From Arthrobacter sp. AQ5-05 (GTDB lineage: Bacteria; Actinomycetota; Actinomycetes; Actinomycetales; Micrococcaceae), in the NCBI RefSeq assembly GCF_003287975.1, contig NZ_QMKQ01000003.1:219587-283586 (forward strand): DNA of 64,000 bases, given 5' to 3'. The position numbers were made by a program, and so were the translations under genes. This document shows, piece after piece, positions 24,508 through 33,325 of the stretch (the first letter of the stretch is position 1; the number at the start of each line of letters is the position of its first letter). The notes under the pieces were generated by a model, which saw nothing but the letters and a program-made list of their open reading frames with translations, did no database searches and was not told where the DNA came from.

Positions 24508-25272
24508 ATGAGCAGCTTCGGAGGCATCGAACGAGTCCGGCGAGTTTGGCTGGATGCAGTGCAGGCGGGACCTTCCCTGCTGCAGGGACACCGGATCGCC
24601 AGGAACATCCCGAGGCTCCAGGGGGCGGCGGGACCCAACCGGGGCCTGGTCGATGCGGCCGGAAGCGGCGGGCTGCTGCTGCGGTTGCTGGTCATCGGGG
24701 ATTCCAACGTTGCCGGGACCGGGGCTCCCACGCACTCCGTGGCGCTGACCGGACAGCTGGCGGTGGGTCTCTCTGCGCGGCGGCACCGCCCGGTGGCGTG
24801 GGAGGCCGATGGAGCCAATGGCGCCACCATGGAACGCATCCGGTTCGAAGTGCTCGGACTCATCCAGGAACACGACCCCGACATCGTCGTTCTGGTCGCC
24901 GGGGCCAACGATGCGATGGCCGGACGGAGCCCCGCGCGTTGGGGCAGTGACCTGCGGGCGGTGCTGGGGGCCTTCCTGGACCCGGGCAGGGAACGGGAAA
25001 TCGTCGTGGCGGGGGTTCCGCCGTTTCGGTACTTCCCGGCACTTCCGGCACCGCTGAACGAGTTCCTGGAACGCCGGGCCAGCCGCCTGGACGCCGTCTC
25101 GGCAGCGGTGTGCGCGGAATTGGGACTGGACTTCGTGTCATTTGCCGATGACCCGCCGCTCGGGGATGCCTTCTTCGCCACCGACCGCTTTCATTCCTCG
25201 GTGGCCGGTTACGGGCATTGGGCGGGGTACCTGCTCGATGCCTTGCCGGATCGCGATTCGAACACCGGCTGA
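24508..25272 (+). CDS. SGNH/GDSL-family hydrolase
   Basis: A 254-residue SGNH hydrolase: block I LLVIGDSNVAGTG with the nucleophilic Ser, block III VLVAGANDAMAG, and the C-terminal DRFHSSVAGY with the catalytic Asp-His pair. Such enzymes remove acetyl or other acyl groups from lipids, sugars or peptides; the substrate is unknown. No signal peptide is obvious, so it is probably cytoplasmic. GAGGGG precedes the ATG at 24508. The longer frame from 24313 is the intergenic region. A strong terminator follows. Confidence 0.88.
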   Translation: MSSFGGIERVRRVWLDAVQAGPSLLQGHRIARNIPRLQGAAGPNRGLVDAAGSGGLLLRLLVIGDSNVAGTGAPTHSVALTGQLAVGLSARRHRPVAWEADGANGATMERIRFEVLGLIQEHDPDIVVLVAGANDAMAGRSPARWGSDLRAVLGAFLDPGREREIVVAGVPPFRYFPALPAPLNEFLERRASRLDAVSAAVCAELGLDFVSFADDPPLGDAFFATDRFHSSVAGYGHWAGYLLDALPDRDSNTG

Positions 25273-25294
25273 GGTGGCCGGCCGCGCAGCAACG

Positions 25295-25350
25295 CACAGG
25301 TGCCTGCCGTTTCCCCGGAGGCGGGGATGCGGCAGGCACCTGTGGTTTTT
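25295..25350. terminator. Rho-independent terminator between convergent genes
   Basis: Perfect 15-bp arms (CACAGGTGCCTGCCG at 25295-25309, complement 25330-25344) followed by GTTTTT on the plus strand. It lies between the SGNH hydrolase and the convergent TPP enzyme gene. Confidence 0.88.
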
Positions 25351-25366
25351 CGGTCGTGTGGCCGGG

Positions 25367-27043
25367 TCAGTAGGCCTTGACGCGCTGTTCCACGATCAGG
25401 TGGACGAGGGCGAACTGGCCCTTTTCATCGATCGCCTCCAGCGCGGCCTCGAGGGCCGCGGGAACATCGGCGTCGTTCTCGACGCGGATGCCGAAGCCGC
25501 CGAAGGCCTGGGCCATCAACGCGAAGTCCGGGTTCTTCAGCTGGGTGCCCGAGATCCGCTGCGGGTAGTGGCGTTCCTGGTGGGTGCGGATGGTTCCGTA
25601 CTCCTGGTTGTCCATCACGATGACCAGCGGGGTGGCGCCGTACTGTGCCGCGGTGGCCAGTTCCTGGCCGTTCATCAGGAACTCGCCGTCACCGGCGATG
25701 GTCACCACGCGGCGGCCCGGGAAGTTCAGCGAGGCCGCGATGGCGGAGGGCACGGAGTACCCCATGGACCCGTTGCGTGCCGAAATCATCGAGGCGTATT
25801 CCTCGGTAGGGAAGTAGCGGTGCGCCCAGTTGGTGTGCTCGCCGGCGCCCAGGGTGATGATGGCGTCCTTGGGCAGGGACGGGACCAGGTTGGCCATGAG
25901 CGTGTCCATGCGTGCCGGCCCCGCCGAGGGAGTGGCCGGGGGCAGGGCGGCGAATTTTTCCTGTTCGCCGCGCATGCGTTCGGTGAAGGACCTCCATTCG
26001 GGCTTGCCGGAGAACTCCATCATGACCAGGTCCCTGACAAAGACATCGGGCTTGGACACGATCTGGTGGGAAACCGGGCCGGAGCGGCCGCGCAGGGACG
26101 GGTCGATGGTGACCAGGAAGTTCTTTTTGGACCAGTCCTGGCGCACCAGGAAGCCGTCGGTGATGACATCGCCCGGGACGGTGCCGACGAAGATCAGCAG
26201 GTCGGTTTCCTCGAGCAGGTCGTAGGTGGGCTTCGGGCGGCCGTAGCCGATGGGACCGACGTAGGAGGGCGAGCTGAAGGGGATGTTGCCTTCGCAGCGC
26301 CATTCGACGGCTGCCGGCAGGTGGTGTTCCTCGAGCCAGGTGGCGAGCTGGCTTGTTCCTTCATGCGTCCAGTCGTTGCCGCCCAAGACGAACAGGGGCT
26401 TGGAGGATTGCTGGAGTGCGTTCTTGAGCTCCTTCCAGTCCGTCACGGTCATGCCGCCGCTGGCCACCGGGATCACCGGGTGCAGGCCGGGGTCGACCAT
26501 TTCCCGGATGACGTCCTCGGGCAATCCGACGACCACGGGGCCGGGGCGTCCGCTCATGGCGGCGAACATGGCTTCGGCCACGATTTCCGAGGCCCGCTCC
26601 GCGTGGTCCAGGACCATCACGCGCTTGGCTCCGGTGTCGAACCAGGCCTTGATGTCGAATTCCTGGAAGGCTTCGCGGTCGCGGTGGGCGAAGGGAATCA
26701 GGCCCACGAACAGGACCAGCGGCGTCGAGTCCTGCCATGCGGTATGCAGCCCGACGTGCGCGTTGGCGGCACCCGGTCCGCGGGTCACCATGGCGATGCC
26801 CGGGCGCTGGTGCATCTTGCCGTCGGCCTCGGCCATGTAGACGGCACCGCCTTCGTGGCGGCAGACGATGGTCTCGATGGGGGAGTGGTGAAGCCCGTCC
26901 AAGACGTCCAGGTAGCTCTCCCCGGGAATCACGTACGTGCGTTCCACGCCGTGGGCCACCAGGGTGTCAACGATGATGTGTCCGGCCGACTTCTTGGTCG
27001 GCACCTGGACCTCGGCGGGTTCTTGCAGTGCTTGGGTGCTCAT
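25367..27043 (-). CDS. Thiamine pyrophosphate-dependent enzyme, acetolactate synthase-like
   Basis: A 558-residue three-domain TPP enzyme. N-terminal domain: HIIVDTLVAHGVERTYVIPGESYLDVLDGL and the catalytic Glu in VCRHEGGAVYMAEADGK. C-terminal domain: the TPP/Mg motif GDGEF...N in IAGDGEFLMNGQELATAAQYG and VMDNQEYGTIR. It is homologous to acetolactate synthase large subunits and to benzoylformate/oxalyl-CoA decarboxylases. No small regulatory subunit or ilvC lies beside it, so it is unlikely to be the main IlvB. The reaction cannot be named with certainty. The middle domain has no visible FAD signature that I can be sure of. Confidence 0.85.
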   Translation of the reverse strand: MSTQALQEPAEVQVPTKKSAGHIIVDTLVAHGVERTYVIPGESYLDVLDGLHHSPIETIVCRHEGGAVYMAEADGKMHQRPGIAMVTRGPGAANAHVGLHTAWQDSTPLVLFVGLIPFAHRDREAFQEFDIKAWFDTGAKRVMVLDHAERASEIVAEAMFAAMSGRPGPVVVGLPEDVIREMVDPGLHPVIPVASGGMTVTDWKELKNALQQSSKPLFVLGGNDWTHEGTSQLATWLEEHHLPAAVEWRCEGNIPFSSPSYVGPIGYGRPKPTYDLLEETDLLIFVGTVPGDVITDGFLVRQDWSKKNFLVTIDPSLRGRSGPVSHQIVSKPDVFVRDLVMMEFSGKPEWRSFTERMRGEQEKFAALPPATPSAGPARMDTLMANLVPSLPKDAIITLGAGEHTNWAHRYFPTEEYASMISARNGSMGYSVPSAIAASLNFPGRRVVTIAGDGEFLMNGQELATAAQYGATPLVIVMDNQEYGTIRTHQERHYPQRISGTQLKNPDFALMAQAFGGFGIRVENDADVPAALEAALEAIDEKGQFALVHLIVEQRVKAY

Positions 27044-27323
27044 GCGTCATTGCTCCTTGCTGTCACCACGGCGAACGGGGACAAGTGTTGCACGGCGGTC
27101 ACGTCATTGTGCCGCGTCGGGTCGAACTAAATCTGAAGTTTCAGCAAATGTACATGATGCTCGTGCCTGACCCTAAGTATGATGCGAAATGCTTCTGTCA
27201 TATTGGGTCGTTGATCACAATGTCTTGTCTTTTGCCCAAGCACCGGCAGCAAACCTTGCCGTCCAGCCCGGGGCGGAGGCCGGGTGGGCAGGATCTTGGC
27301 ACCTTCGGACCTAGGGTGGCACC

Positions 27324-27914
27324 ATGACTGACGGTAGGAATTCCGCTTCGGGACCATGCCTGCGCCCGTGGACCGACTCCGGACAAGACATCGCGGCAAT
27401 CCTTGATGCCTTCGACAGCGATGACATGGCGGCACAGGCCGGGGAACCGATCAACTCGGATGCGGCGGCCGGGCGTTGGCTGGCCCAGTGGCTCGAGGCG
27501 GGGAACCAGGGTGCCGTGGCCTTCGCCATCGACGTGGCGGGCAGGGCCGTCGGGCACGTGATGGCAGGCGCCATCGACCGCCGCCACGACACGGCGTGGG
27601 TGTCGTACTGGGTCGCTCCCGAAGCCCGCGGTGCGGGGCTGGCATCGCGGGCGACCGCCGCCCTGGCCGAGCACTGCTTCGGGTCCCTGGGGCTTTTCCG
27701 GCTCGAACTGGCCTACCGGGTGAACAATCCGGGCTCTGCGGGCGTGGCCAGGAACGCCGGGTTCCGCGTCGAGGGCCTGGAACGGGCAAAGCTGCGCTAC
27801 CTGGATGTAGACGGGAACCCGGTGCGGTACGACGTGCAGACCTGCGCCCGGCTGTCCAGCGACGGCCCCGCCCTGGTTCCGCCGCTGCCGCTCGCCCCTG
27901 CGGGTACCGCGTAA
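27324..27914 (+). CDS. GNAT acetyltransferase, RimJ/RimL type
   Basis: A 196-residue N-acetyltransferase. The acetyl-CoA-binding region is VSYWVAPEARGAGLASRATAAL (with the A/R-G-x-G-x-A loop), followed by LGLFRLELAYRVNNPGSAGVARNAGFRVEG, the typical Asn and GF segment of ribosomal-protein Ser/Ala acetyltransferases. The substrate may be a protein N-terminus or a small molecule. It is divergent from the TPP enzyme gene across a 280-base AT-richer gap. The ATG at 27324 lacks a strong Shine-Dalgarno sequence. It is followed by a perfect terminator. Confidence 0.85.
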   Translation: MTDGRNSASGPCLRPWTDSGQDIAAILDAFDSDDMAAQAGEPINSDAAAGRWLAQWLEAGNQGAVAFAIDVAGRAVGHVMAGAIDRRHDTAWVSYWVAPEARGAGLASRATAALAEHCFGSLGLFRLELAYRVNNPGSAGVARNAGFRVEGLERAKLRYLDVDGNPVRYDVQTCARLSSDGPALVPPLPLAPAGTA

Positions 27915-27932
27915 ACCGGGGATCGACGTTGG

Positions 27933-27976
27933 ACGGCAAATGGCCCGGAACCAACTGGTTCCGGGCCATTTGCCGT
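27933..27976. terminator. Bidirectional terminator between the GNAT and PnuC-like genes
   Basis: Perfect 21-bp inverted repeat (27933-27953 and 27956-27976), among the strongest hairpins in the window. It sits 19 bases after one stop and 21 before the convergent one. Confidence 0.85.
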
Positions 27977-27997
27977 GACGGAAAAACGCGCCTGTGT

Positions 27998-28699
27998 CTA
28001 TGCGGTGTATGGGCTTGGCGGGTACTTCGCGCCAGGCGTCGCGTCGGCTTCCATCGAGGCCTGGGTGGGCAGGTTGCGCCAGGCGAACCAGCCGTAGAGT
28101 CCGGCCAGGGCCTGGAAGACGGTGACGCCGAGCAGGGCCAGTGCGGGGTTGGTGTCAAAAAGCAGGGCGACATAGACGATGGCCGACGCGGTACTGGCCA
28201 GCCAGGCCCAGCGGTAACCGCACGCGATGCCGAGAAGGGACACGATCAGCGCGGCCTCGGCCGCGAAGGAGAACCACAAGGCGGAGGTTCCCTCGGTGAA
28301 GATGAACCCGGAAGTCAGCATGCGGCCCATGCGCAGGGCCGTGAACACCAGCACCAGCAGCAGGCCGATCAGCAAGGACTTGACGCTGAACCCGCGCTGG
28401 ATGACCTTGCGTCCGAACTTCCCGGAGATCTCGAACTTGGAGAAGCGCCACAGGCCGAAGGCCGCCGCCAGCAGGGCCGGCACGGCGTAGGCGAGCAGGG
28501 ACGCCTCGAATTGCAGGGCGATGACCAGCGGGCCGGCGAAGATGGCCAGGATCTGTGCCCACCAGCCCAGGTCGTTGCGCCGGGCGAGCAGCACCATGGC
28601 GATGCAGCTGAGCAATGCCGAGAGGGCAAAGAGGGCCACCTGGGTTCCGGAATCCGTTCCGGGGGCCTGGGTGAAAAGATTGTAAAAAAGTTCGTCCAC
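27998..28699 (-). CDS. PnuC-like nicotinamide mononucleotide/riboside transporter
   Basis: A 233-residue membrane protein with about seven predicted helices in two similar halves. The first half ends GLWRFSKFEI and the second ends ALAGLYGWFAWRN, matching the YGWxxW end of PnuC proteins; RWAWLASTASAIVYVALLF fits their penultimate helix. PnuC proteins take up nicotinamide riboside for NAD synthesis by facilitated diffusion. No kinase or nudix gene lies beside it, and the family call rests on the aromatic motif and topology, so another vitamin is possible. It is in the same direction as the TetR gene upstream but probably separately expressed. Confidence 0.65.
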   Translation of the reverse strand: MDELFYNLFTQAPGTDSGTQVALFALSALLSCIAMVLLARRNDLGWWAQILAIFAGPLVIALQFEASLLAYAVPALLAAAFGLWRFSKFEISGKFGRKVIQRGFSVKSLLIGLLLVLVFTALRMGRMLTSGFIFTEGTSALWFSFAAEAALIVSLLGIACGYRWAWLASTASAIVYVALLFDTNPALALLGVTVFQALAGLYGWFAWRNLPTQASMEADATPGAKYPPSPYTA

Positions 28700-28787
28700 G
28701 AAGAATGCTGCCTATTCACAAAGAAAATCGGTGGGGGCGGTGCGGTGCCTCAGCTATTGATCGTAGCGCGACTTGAGTTGGTGATCC

Positions 28788-29405
28788 CTATTGGCTGTTC
28801 TGGTGCAATCCATCGAACATCATGGTGATGGCGTGCTCCTCGACCTGTTCGGCCGTGACGTTTCCATCTTCCCTGAACCATTCGACCAGGGAGTTGATGG
28901 TGCCGAAGAGCAGCCGGGTGGTGGTGCGAGGGTCGATGTCGCTGCGCAGCGAGCCTTCCCGCTGCGCCTCGACCACCAGGTCCGAGACCTTGCGGTCCAC
29001 GGCGCGGCGGCGCTGGAGTGCGTCGCGCTCGATCTCGGTGTTCCCGCGCAGCCGCAGCAGCAGCGTCACGTATTGCTGGCGCTTGACCAGGACCCGGATC
29101 GTGGAGCGGAGGAAGAACTTCAGGCGCTCCTCGGCGGTGCCCACGCTGGCACGTTCGTCCTCGGCGATGGCCTCGAGCGGCACCAATGCCTCATCGAGGG
29201 CCAGACGCAGCAAGTCGCCCTTGGAGGGGACATGGTGGTAGATCGCGGACTTGCTGATGCCCAGGTTCTCGGCGAGCTTGCCCATGGAGGTGGCGTCGTA
29301 GCCGTGCTTGTTGAACACCTCCACGGCGATCGAGAGGACGGATTCCTGGTCGTATCCGGGGCGACCGCGCTTGGTCGGTGAGGAGTTCGTAACGCTGGCA
29401 GTCAT
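28788..29405 (-). CDS. TetR-family regulator, candidate PaaR
   Basis: A 205-residue TetR repressor. The N-terminal HTH is GKLAENLGISKSAIYHHVPSKGDLL, preceded by the usual YDQESVLSIAVEVFNKHGYDATSM. The C-terminal ligand domain is helical and matches the length of PaaR/KstR-type proteins. It is divergent from nothing but lies directly downstream of paaK, and an operator-like sequence (29417-29438) sits 12 bases before its start, suggesting self-repression. Related sites precede paaZ, paaI-paaK and paaA. The likely effector is phenylacetyl-CoA; this is inference from context, as other CoA esters serve close relatives. Confidence 0.85.
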   Translation of the reverse strand: MTASVTNSSPTKRGRPGYDQESVLSIAVEVFNKHGYDATSMGKLAENLGISKSAIYHHVPSKGDLLRLALDEALVPLEAIAEDERASVGTAEERLKFFLRSTIRVLVKRQQYVTLLLRLRGNTEIERDALQRRRAVDRKVSDLVVEAQREGSLRSDIDPRTTTRLLFGTINSLVEWFREDGNVTAEQVEEHAITMMFDGLHQNSQ

Positions 29406-29416
29406 GATTCCTCATT

Positions 29417-29438
29417 CTCTCACGAACGGTCGGTCCGT
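29417..29438. promoter_or_regulatory. Candidate operator upstream of the TetR gene
   Basis: On the minus strand it holds GGACCGACCGTTCG, matching about 10 of 16 fixed positions of the PaaR-type motif. It is the weakest of the four sites but is placed for autoregulation. Confidence 0.4.
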
Positions 29439-29460
29439 AAATCCGGGCCTGGATGCCGCT

Positions 29461-29501
29461 TGGAGGGGCGGGCGGTGGTGTATCCATCGCCCGCCCCTCC
29501 A
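29461..29501 (-). terminator. Terminator after paaK
   Basis: Perfect 14-bp arms (TGGAGGGGCGGGCG at 29461-29474 and its complement at 29488-29501), 16 bases beyond the paaK stop. Confidence 0.75.
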
Positions 29502-29517
29502 GGCGGCGGGGGCCGGC

Positions 29518-30840
29518 CTACTTCTTCTCGCGCAGGTCGTAGATGCGGCGCAGCTTGCCCGAGGAACGGGCCAGGGAACCGGGGTCCACGACGTCGATGG
29601 CGCAGGACGAACCGACATGGATCTTGATCTGCTTGGCGAGTTCCTTGCCGGCAGCCTCGGCGCGGTCAGAGGTGCAGTCCTCGCGGCGCTCGATCTTCAC
29701 CGCGAGCTGGTCCATGCGCCCGGGGCGGGTGATCTCCAGCTGGAAGTGCGGGGAAAGGCCGGGCACCCGCAACGCGATTTCCTCGATTTGGGACGGGAAG
29801 AGGTTGACCCCGCGCAGGATGATCATGTCATCGCTCCGCCCGGTGATCCGTCCCATGCGGCGGTGCCCCGGCCGTGCGGTTCCCGGCAGCAGGCGGGTGA
29901 GGTCGTGGGTGCGGTAGCGGATGATCGGCAGCGCCTGCTTGGTCAGCGAGGTGAACACCAGCTCGCCGTGCTCGCCGTCGCCCAGGACCCGGGTCTCGTC
30001 GAAGGCGTCAATGATCTCCGGGCGGAAGTGGTCCTCCCAGATGTGGCTGCCGTCCTTGGTCTGGTTGGACTCGCCGGCCACGCCCGGGCCCATGACCTCG
30101 GACAGGCCGTAGATGTCGCAGGCGTCGATGTCGAACATGACCTCGAGCTCGTGGCGCATTTCCTCGGTCCATGGCTCGGCACCCAGGACCGCGGTCTTCA
30201 GCGAGGTCTTGCGCGGGTCGATTCCGGCCCGCTGCATGGCATCGCCGATGGTCAGCAGGTAGGTGGGGGTGCACAGGATTGCGTCGGGCTCGAAGTCCTG
30301 GATCAGCGTGATCTGCTTTTCGGTCTGGCCGCCGGACATCGGGATCACGGTGGTGCCCAGGCGCTCGGCCGCGGCGTGGGCACCGAGTCCGCCGGTGAAC
30401 AGGCCGTAGCCGTAGGCGTTGTGGACCTTCCATCCCGGTTTGACGCCCGAGAGGCGCAAGCAGCGCGCGCCCATCTTGGCCCAGTCGTCCAGGTCCTTCT
30501 GGGTGTAGCCGACCACGGTGGCCCGGCCGGTGGTGCCGGAGGATGCGTGGATGCGGGCGACCTCGTGCTGCGGAACGGCGAACATGCCAAACGGGTAGGT
30601 CTTGCGCAGGTCTTCCTTTTCCGTGAACGGGAACTTGGCCAGATCCGCCAGTTCCTTCAGGTCGCTCGGGTGCACGCCGGCGGCATCGTACTTTTCCCGG
30701 TATAGGGGAACCCTGTCGTACGCGTAGGCCAGGGTGTCCTGCAGGCGCGTGAGCTGGATCGATTCGATCTGATCGCGGCTTATGGTTTCTTCCGGGTCCA
30801 ACGGGTTGGGCAGTTCGATCCGGGTGGAGGTCTGGGTCAT
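29518..30840 (-). CDS. paaK: Phenylacetate-CoA ligase
   Basis: A 440-residue adenylate-forming enzyme that converts phenylacetate, ATP and CoA to phenylacetyl-CoA. The ATP-binding P-loop reads ASSGTTGRATVVGYTQKDLDDW, followed by YGYGLFTGGLGAHAAAERLG, YGLSEVMGPGVAGE, and the C-terminal RSDDMIILRGVNLFPSQIEE. Length and motifs match PaaK closely. It follows paaI on the same strand with 49 bases between, so the two are one operon behind the candidate PaaR site at 31348-31369. It is the entry step of the pathway completed by paaABCDE and paaZ elsewhere in the window. Confidence 0.96.
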   Translation of the reverse strand: MTQTSTRIELPNPLDPEETISRDQIESIQLTRLQDTLAYAYDRVPLYREKYDAAGVHPSDLKELADLAKFPFTEKEDLRKTYPFGMFAVPQHEVARIHASSGTTGRATVVGYTQKDLDDWAKMGARCLRLSGVKPGWKVHNAYGYGLFTGGLGAHAAAERLGTTVIPMSGGQTEKQITLIQDFEPDAILCTPTYLLTIGDAMQRAGIDPRKTSLKTAVLGAEPWTEEMRHELEVMFDIDACDIYGLSEVMGPGVAGESNQTKDGSHIWEDHFRPEIIDAFDETRVLGDGEHGELVFTSLTKQALPIIRYRTHDLTRLLPGTARPGHRRMGRITGRSDDMIILRGVNLFPSQIEEIALRVPGLSPHFQLEITRPGRMDQLAVKIERREDCTSDRAEAAGKELAKQIKIHVGSSCAIDVVDPGSLARSSGKLRRIYDLREKK

Positions 30841-30889
30841 GTCGTGGCCTTACAAGCGATGGGGTTTTGGGAGGGGTAAAGGTTTGGCC

Positions 30890-31330
30890 CTAGGCGGGCT
30901 TGGGGATGGTGCGGGAACGGCCGCGGAACTCGGCCAGCACCTCGTCCTCGGAATCGGGGACGGACTGGAAGATCTGGATGTCGTAGATTCCGCTGCGCCC
31001 GGATTGCTGGCGGCGGTTGGCCACGGCGGTCAGCGTCCGGCCGGGGATGCCTGGCTTGAGGAAATTGATGTCCACGCCCGCTGCCACGGTCATGGTGTCG
31101 GCCGAGCCGGTGTGCGGGTTGCAGGAGAGCGCGAAGGCGGTGTCGGCGAAGGCGAAGATCATGCCTCCGTGGGCGATGCCGAATCCGTTGAGCATTTCCT
31201 TGCGCAGTTTCATGGTGATCGTGGCATGCCCGACGTCGACCTTGAGCACCTCGATGCCCATCCACTCGGATGCGTAGTCGTTCTTCAGCAGGGGATGTGC
31301 CAGGGGTGCATCGACGCCGGTGTCGCTCAT
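30890..31330 (-). CDS. paaI: Hydroxyphenylacetyl-CoA thioesterase
   Basis: A 146-residue hotdog thioesterase. GFGIAHGGMIFAFADTAFALSCN is the PaaI signature, with the Asp of FADTAFA as catalytic residue. PaaI removes CoA from dead-end ring-hydroxylated phenylacetyl-CoA and so frees trapped CoA. It is the first gene of paaI-paaK, with an operator-like sequence 18 bases upstream. The ATG at 31330 has GAGAGGCCCC nearby (revcomp of 31331-31342). A second hotdog gene sits beside paaZ, so the pathway has two likely rescue thioesterases. Confidence 0.92.
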   Translation of the reverse strand: MSDTGVDAPLAHPLLKNDYASEWMGIEVLKVDVGHATITMKLRKEMLNGFGIAHGGMIFAFADTAFALSCNPHTGSADTMTVAAGVDINFLKPGIPGRTLTAVANRRQQSGRSGIYDIQIFQSVPDSEDEVLAEFRGRSRTIPKPA

Positions 31331-31347
31331 GAAGGGGCCTCTCAGTT

Positions 31348-31369
31348 ATTTACCGAACGATCATTAGGT
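31348..31369. promoter_or_regulatory. Candidate PaaR operator upstream of paaI-paaK
   Basis: On the minus strand the downstream half reads ATCGTTCGGTAAAT. It matches about 12 of 16 fixed positions of the PaaR-type motif and lies 18 bases before the paaI start. Confidence 0.5.
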
Positions 31370-31590
31370 AATCCTGAAATGTGAGATAAGTCAAGACGGG
31401 TGGGCAGGAATCCCGAGTTTTCGGGCGACATCCATTCGTCATCAAGGACCCAACCGAGCCAAGCGTCCAGCGAGGAGCGCCGGGTCGGGCCCGAATGCAT
31501 CTGCGGGACGAAAGCCCCTACACGCCACGACGCACCAGGCCCAGACTGAAGGCAGGAGCAAGTACGTGGCATCAAAGGAGTTGAAGTCCG

Positions 31591-31950
31591 ATGCGTAGAT
31601 TCAGGCGTTGGGAAGATTGGGTCGTGGTGGTCGTTGGGATCGTAATGGCCTTGACGCCCATCTGGTCGGAGGGCATGGGCAATTCGGTGTCGATGCTGAT
31701 CATCTCCGGGGTGCTGTTGCTGGCTGTCGGGGTGGTCAACCTGGCCGGGCCAAACCTGTTCGGGATCGAGATCGGGCAGGTCCTGGCTTCCATTCTGGCC
31801 ATCATCCTGCCATGGCTGGGCCACTTCAACGGGACAAATGTCCCGGCGCTCACCGCATGGATCGGTGGGGGATTGGCCTTGCTGGCAACCTTCCTGGCCA
31901 TGAAGCCCAGCATTGACGTTTCGGAAAAGCTGCACCACCAAGAGGGTTAG
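31591..31950 (+). CDS. SPW-repeat membrane protein
   Basis: A 119-residue protein with four predicted helices in two repeats. The repeats carry the S/T-P-W pattern of the SPW family: ALTPIWSEG after the first helix and IILPWLGHFNG after the third. An AAGGAG Shine-Dalgarno sequence lies ten bases before the ATG. SPW proteins are common in actinobacteria and have no known function; this one lacks any extra domain. It is convergent with the MFS gene behind a shared terminator. Confidence 0.8.
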   Translation: MRRFRRWEDWVVVVVGIVMALTPIWSEGMGNSVSMLIISGVLLLAVGVVNLAGPNLFGIEIGQVLASILAIILPWLGHFNGTNVPALTAWIGGGLALLATFLAMKPSIDVSEKLHHQEG

Positions 31951-31970
31951 GCGCGGCCTGGGCCGCCTGT

Positions 31971-32004
31971 GCATCCGCCGGCACAACCGTGCGTCGGCGG
32001 ATGC
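31971..32004. terminator. Terminator between the SPW gene and the MFS gene
   Basis: Perfect 10-bp arms (GCATCCGCCG at 31971-31980, complement 31995-32004) with an inner GCAC/GTGC pairing. It is placed between two convergent stops. Confidence 0.75.
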
Positions 32005-32011
32005 CTGCGTC

Positions 32012-33304
32012 TTAGGCATTGTTTCCGCGCGGTTCGGGGCCCAGGTGCCAGGTGCGCAGCGGGGAGAGAAGGAGGGGTAGGGCAGACAGCCCTGCCAGCA
32101 GCGCCCAAGCCCACAGCACCGGTTGGATCCCGAAGGCGGACGCCGCAATGCCTCCAGCGATGCTGGCCACCGGCATGATCCCCAGTGTGAAGAAGCGGTT
32201 GCCCGCCATGACGGCGCCAAGCCGCGATTCCTCGCACAGCCGCGGGATGACCCCGGCGCCGGCCACGGTCGCCAGCACCAGCATGAATGCCCACAAAAAT
32301 GACTGTGCGGCCACCCAGGCCAGGGCGGGGCCCGGCAGGATTTCGGCCAGGGCCAGCGCCGCAACGGCCGGCACGCAGCCCAAGGATGCCGCGATCTTCA
32401 GTCTTCCGATGCCCAGGAACCCGAGCAGCCGCGGGGCAACAAGCGAGGCAACCAGGCCGCCGCTTGCCGAGACGGTCCCGACCAGGGCGAAGGTTGCGGC
32501 GGAAAACCCCAGTGATGAGATCACGAAGACGGCGAGGACCGAGTTGCCCAGCATTGCCGCGGCATTGAGCAACAGGTTCGACAGCAGCAGCGCGCGCATT
32601 GTGCGATGGCCAACGGCCATCGACAGCCCCTGGGCGATCGAGCGCCAAAACCGTGGCCTTGGCCCGGCCGCCGGGAGCGAGGGGTGGCCGGAGGCTCGGG
32701 GCAGCAGGAGCGCAGAGCACAGGTAGCCGACGCCGCCCAGGACCAAGGCCAGCGGGGCGGCGAGGATCTTCAACCCCGCGGTCGCCATTGCGGGGGTGCC
32801 GATCGAGGCCAGGCTGGAGACCCGCTGGAGCCTGGCATAGGCGCCACCCAGTTCGTTGGTCCCCACAAGGGACGGGACCAGCGCCCCGCTGGCCGAGGTG
32901 AAGAAGACATCGGCGATGCCCAGCAGTGCGGCGGCCACCAGCAAATGCCACATGTCCAAGGAACCCCGCAGGAAGAGCAGCGGGATCGACAGGATGAGTG
33001 CGGCCCGGGCGAGGTCTGCCGCGCGCATGGCCCGGAGCTTGGGGAGTCGGTCGACCAGGGCGCCGATCGGCAGTCCCAGGACCAGGAAGGCCCCGAGTCC
33101 CAGGGCGTTGAGCAGGCCGACCTCCGCCGTGCCCGCGCCGAGGCTTGCCACGGCGATCACCGGCAGCAGGGTCCGGGTGGCGTTGTCGGCCAAGGATTCG
33201 AAGGCGGTGGATGCCAAGAGCCGCCGGAAGGCCGCCGGGTTTCCCTGCCGTTTCGCCGTCGTTCGTGCTGGTGCCGGATCCACTGCTGAGCGCCTCTCGA
33301 TCAT
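32012..33304 (-). CDS. MFS transporter, probable exporter
   Basis: A 430-residue major facilitator protein with about 12 predicted helices. After the first helices comes the loop LPIGALVDRLPKLRAMRAADLARA (the usual GxLaDrxGrr-type motif A), a mark of drug-exporter-like members. The ATG at 33304 is inside one of two identical palindromes that separate it from the divergent zinc-finger gene, so expression is probably tightly repressed. The frame upstream to 33769 runs antisense through that gene and is not coding. The substrate is unknown. The C-terminus has no extra domain. Confidence 0.85.
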   Translation of the reverse strand: MIERRSAVDPAPARTTAKRQGNPAAFRRLLASTAFESLADNATRTLLPVIAVASLGAGTAEVGLLNALGLGAFLVLGLPIGALVDRLPKLRAMRAADLARAALILSIPLLFLRGSLDMWHLLVAAALLGIADVFFTSASGALVPSLVGTNELGGAYARLQRVSSLASIGTPAMATAGLKILAAPLALVLGGVGYLCSALLLPRASGHPSLPAAGPRPRFWRSIAQGLSMAVGHRTMRALLLSNLLLNAAAMLGNSVLAVFVISSLGFSAATFALVGTVSASGGLVASLVAPRLLGFLGIGRLKIAASLGCVPAVAALALAEILPGPALAWVAAQSFLWAFMLVLATVAGAGVIPRLCEESRLGAVMAGNRFFTLGIMPVASIAGGIAASAFGIQPVLWAWALLAGLSALPLLLSPLRTWHLGPEPRGNNA

Positions 33305-33322
33305 GTCAGGTGAGTCCTGACA
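33304..33322. promoter_or_regulatory. Operator-like palindrome 1 (TGTCAGG-N5-CCTGACA)
   Basis: A perfect 7-5-7 inverted repeat with spacer TGAGT, overlapping the first base of the MFS start codon. Its twin lies 22 bases away, centre to centre. Confidence 0.7.
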
Positions 33323-33325
33323 GAA

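Noticed and set aside
25142..27130. A 662-codon open frame antisense to the TPP enzyme gene
   Set aside because: A typical GC-rich shadow frame: Gly/Arg/Val-rich and without motifs. The minus-strand TPP enzyme is certain.
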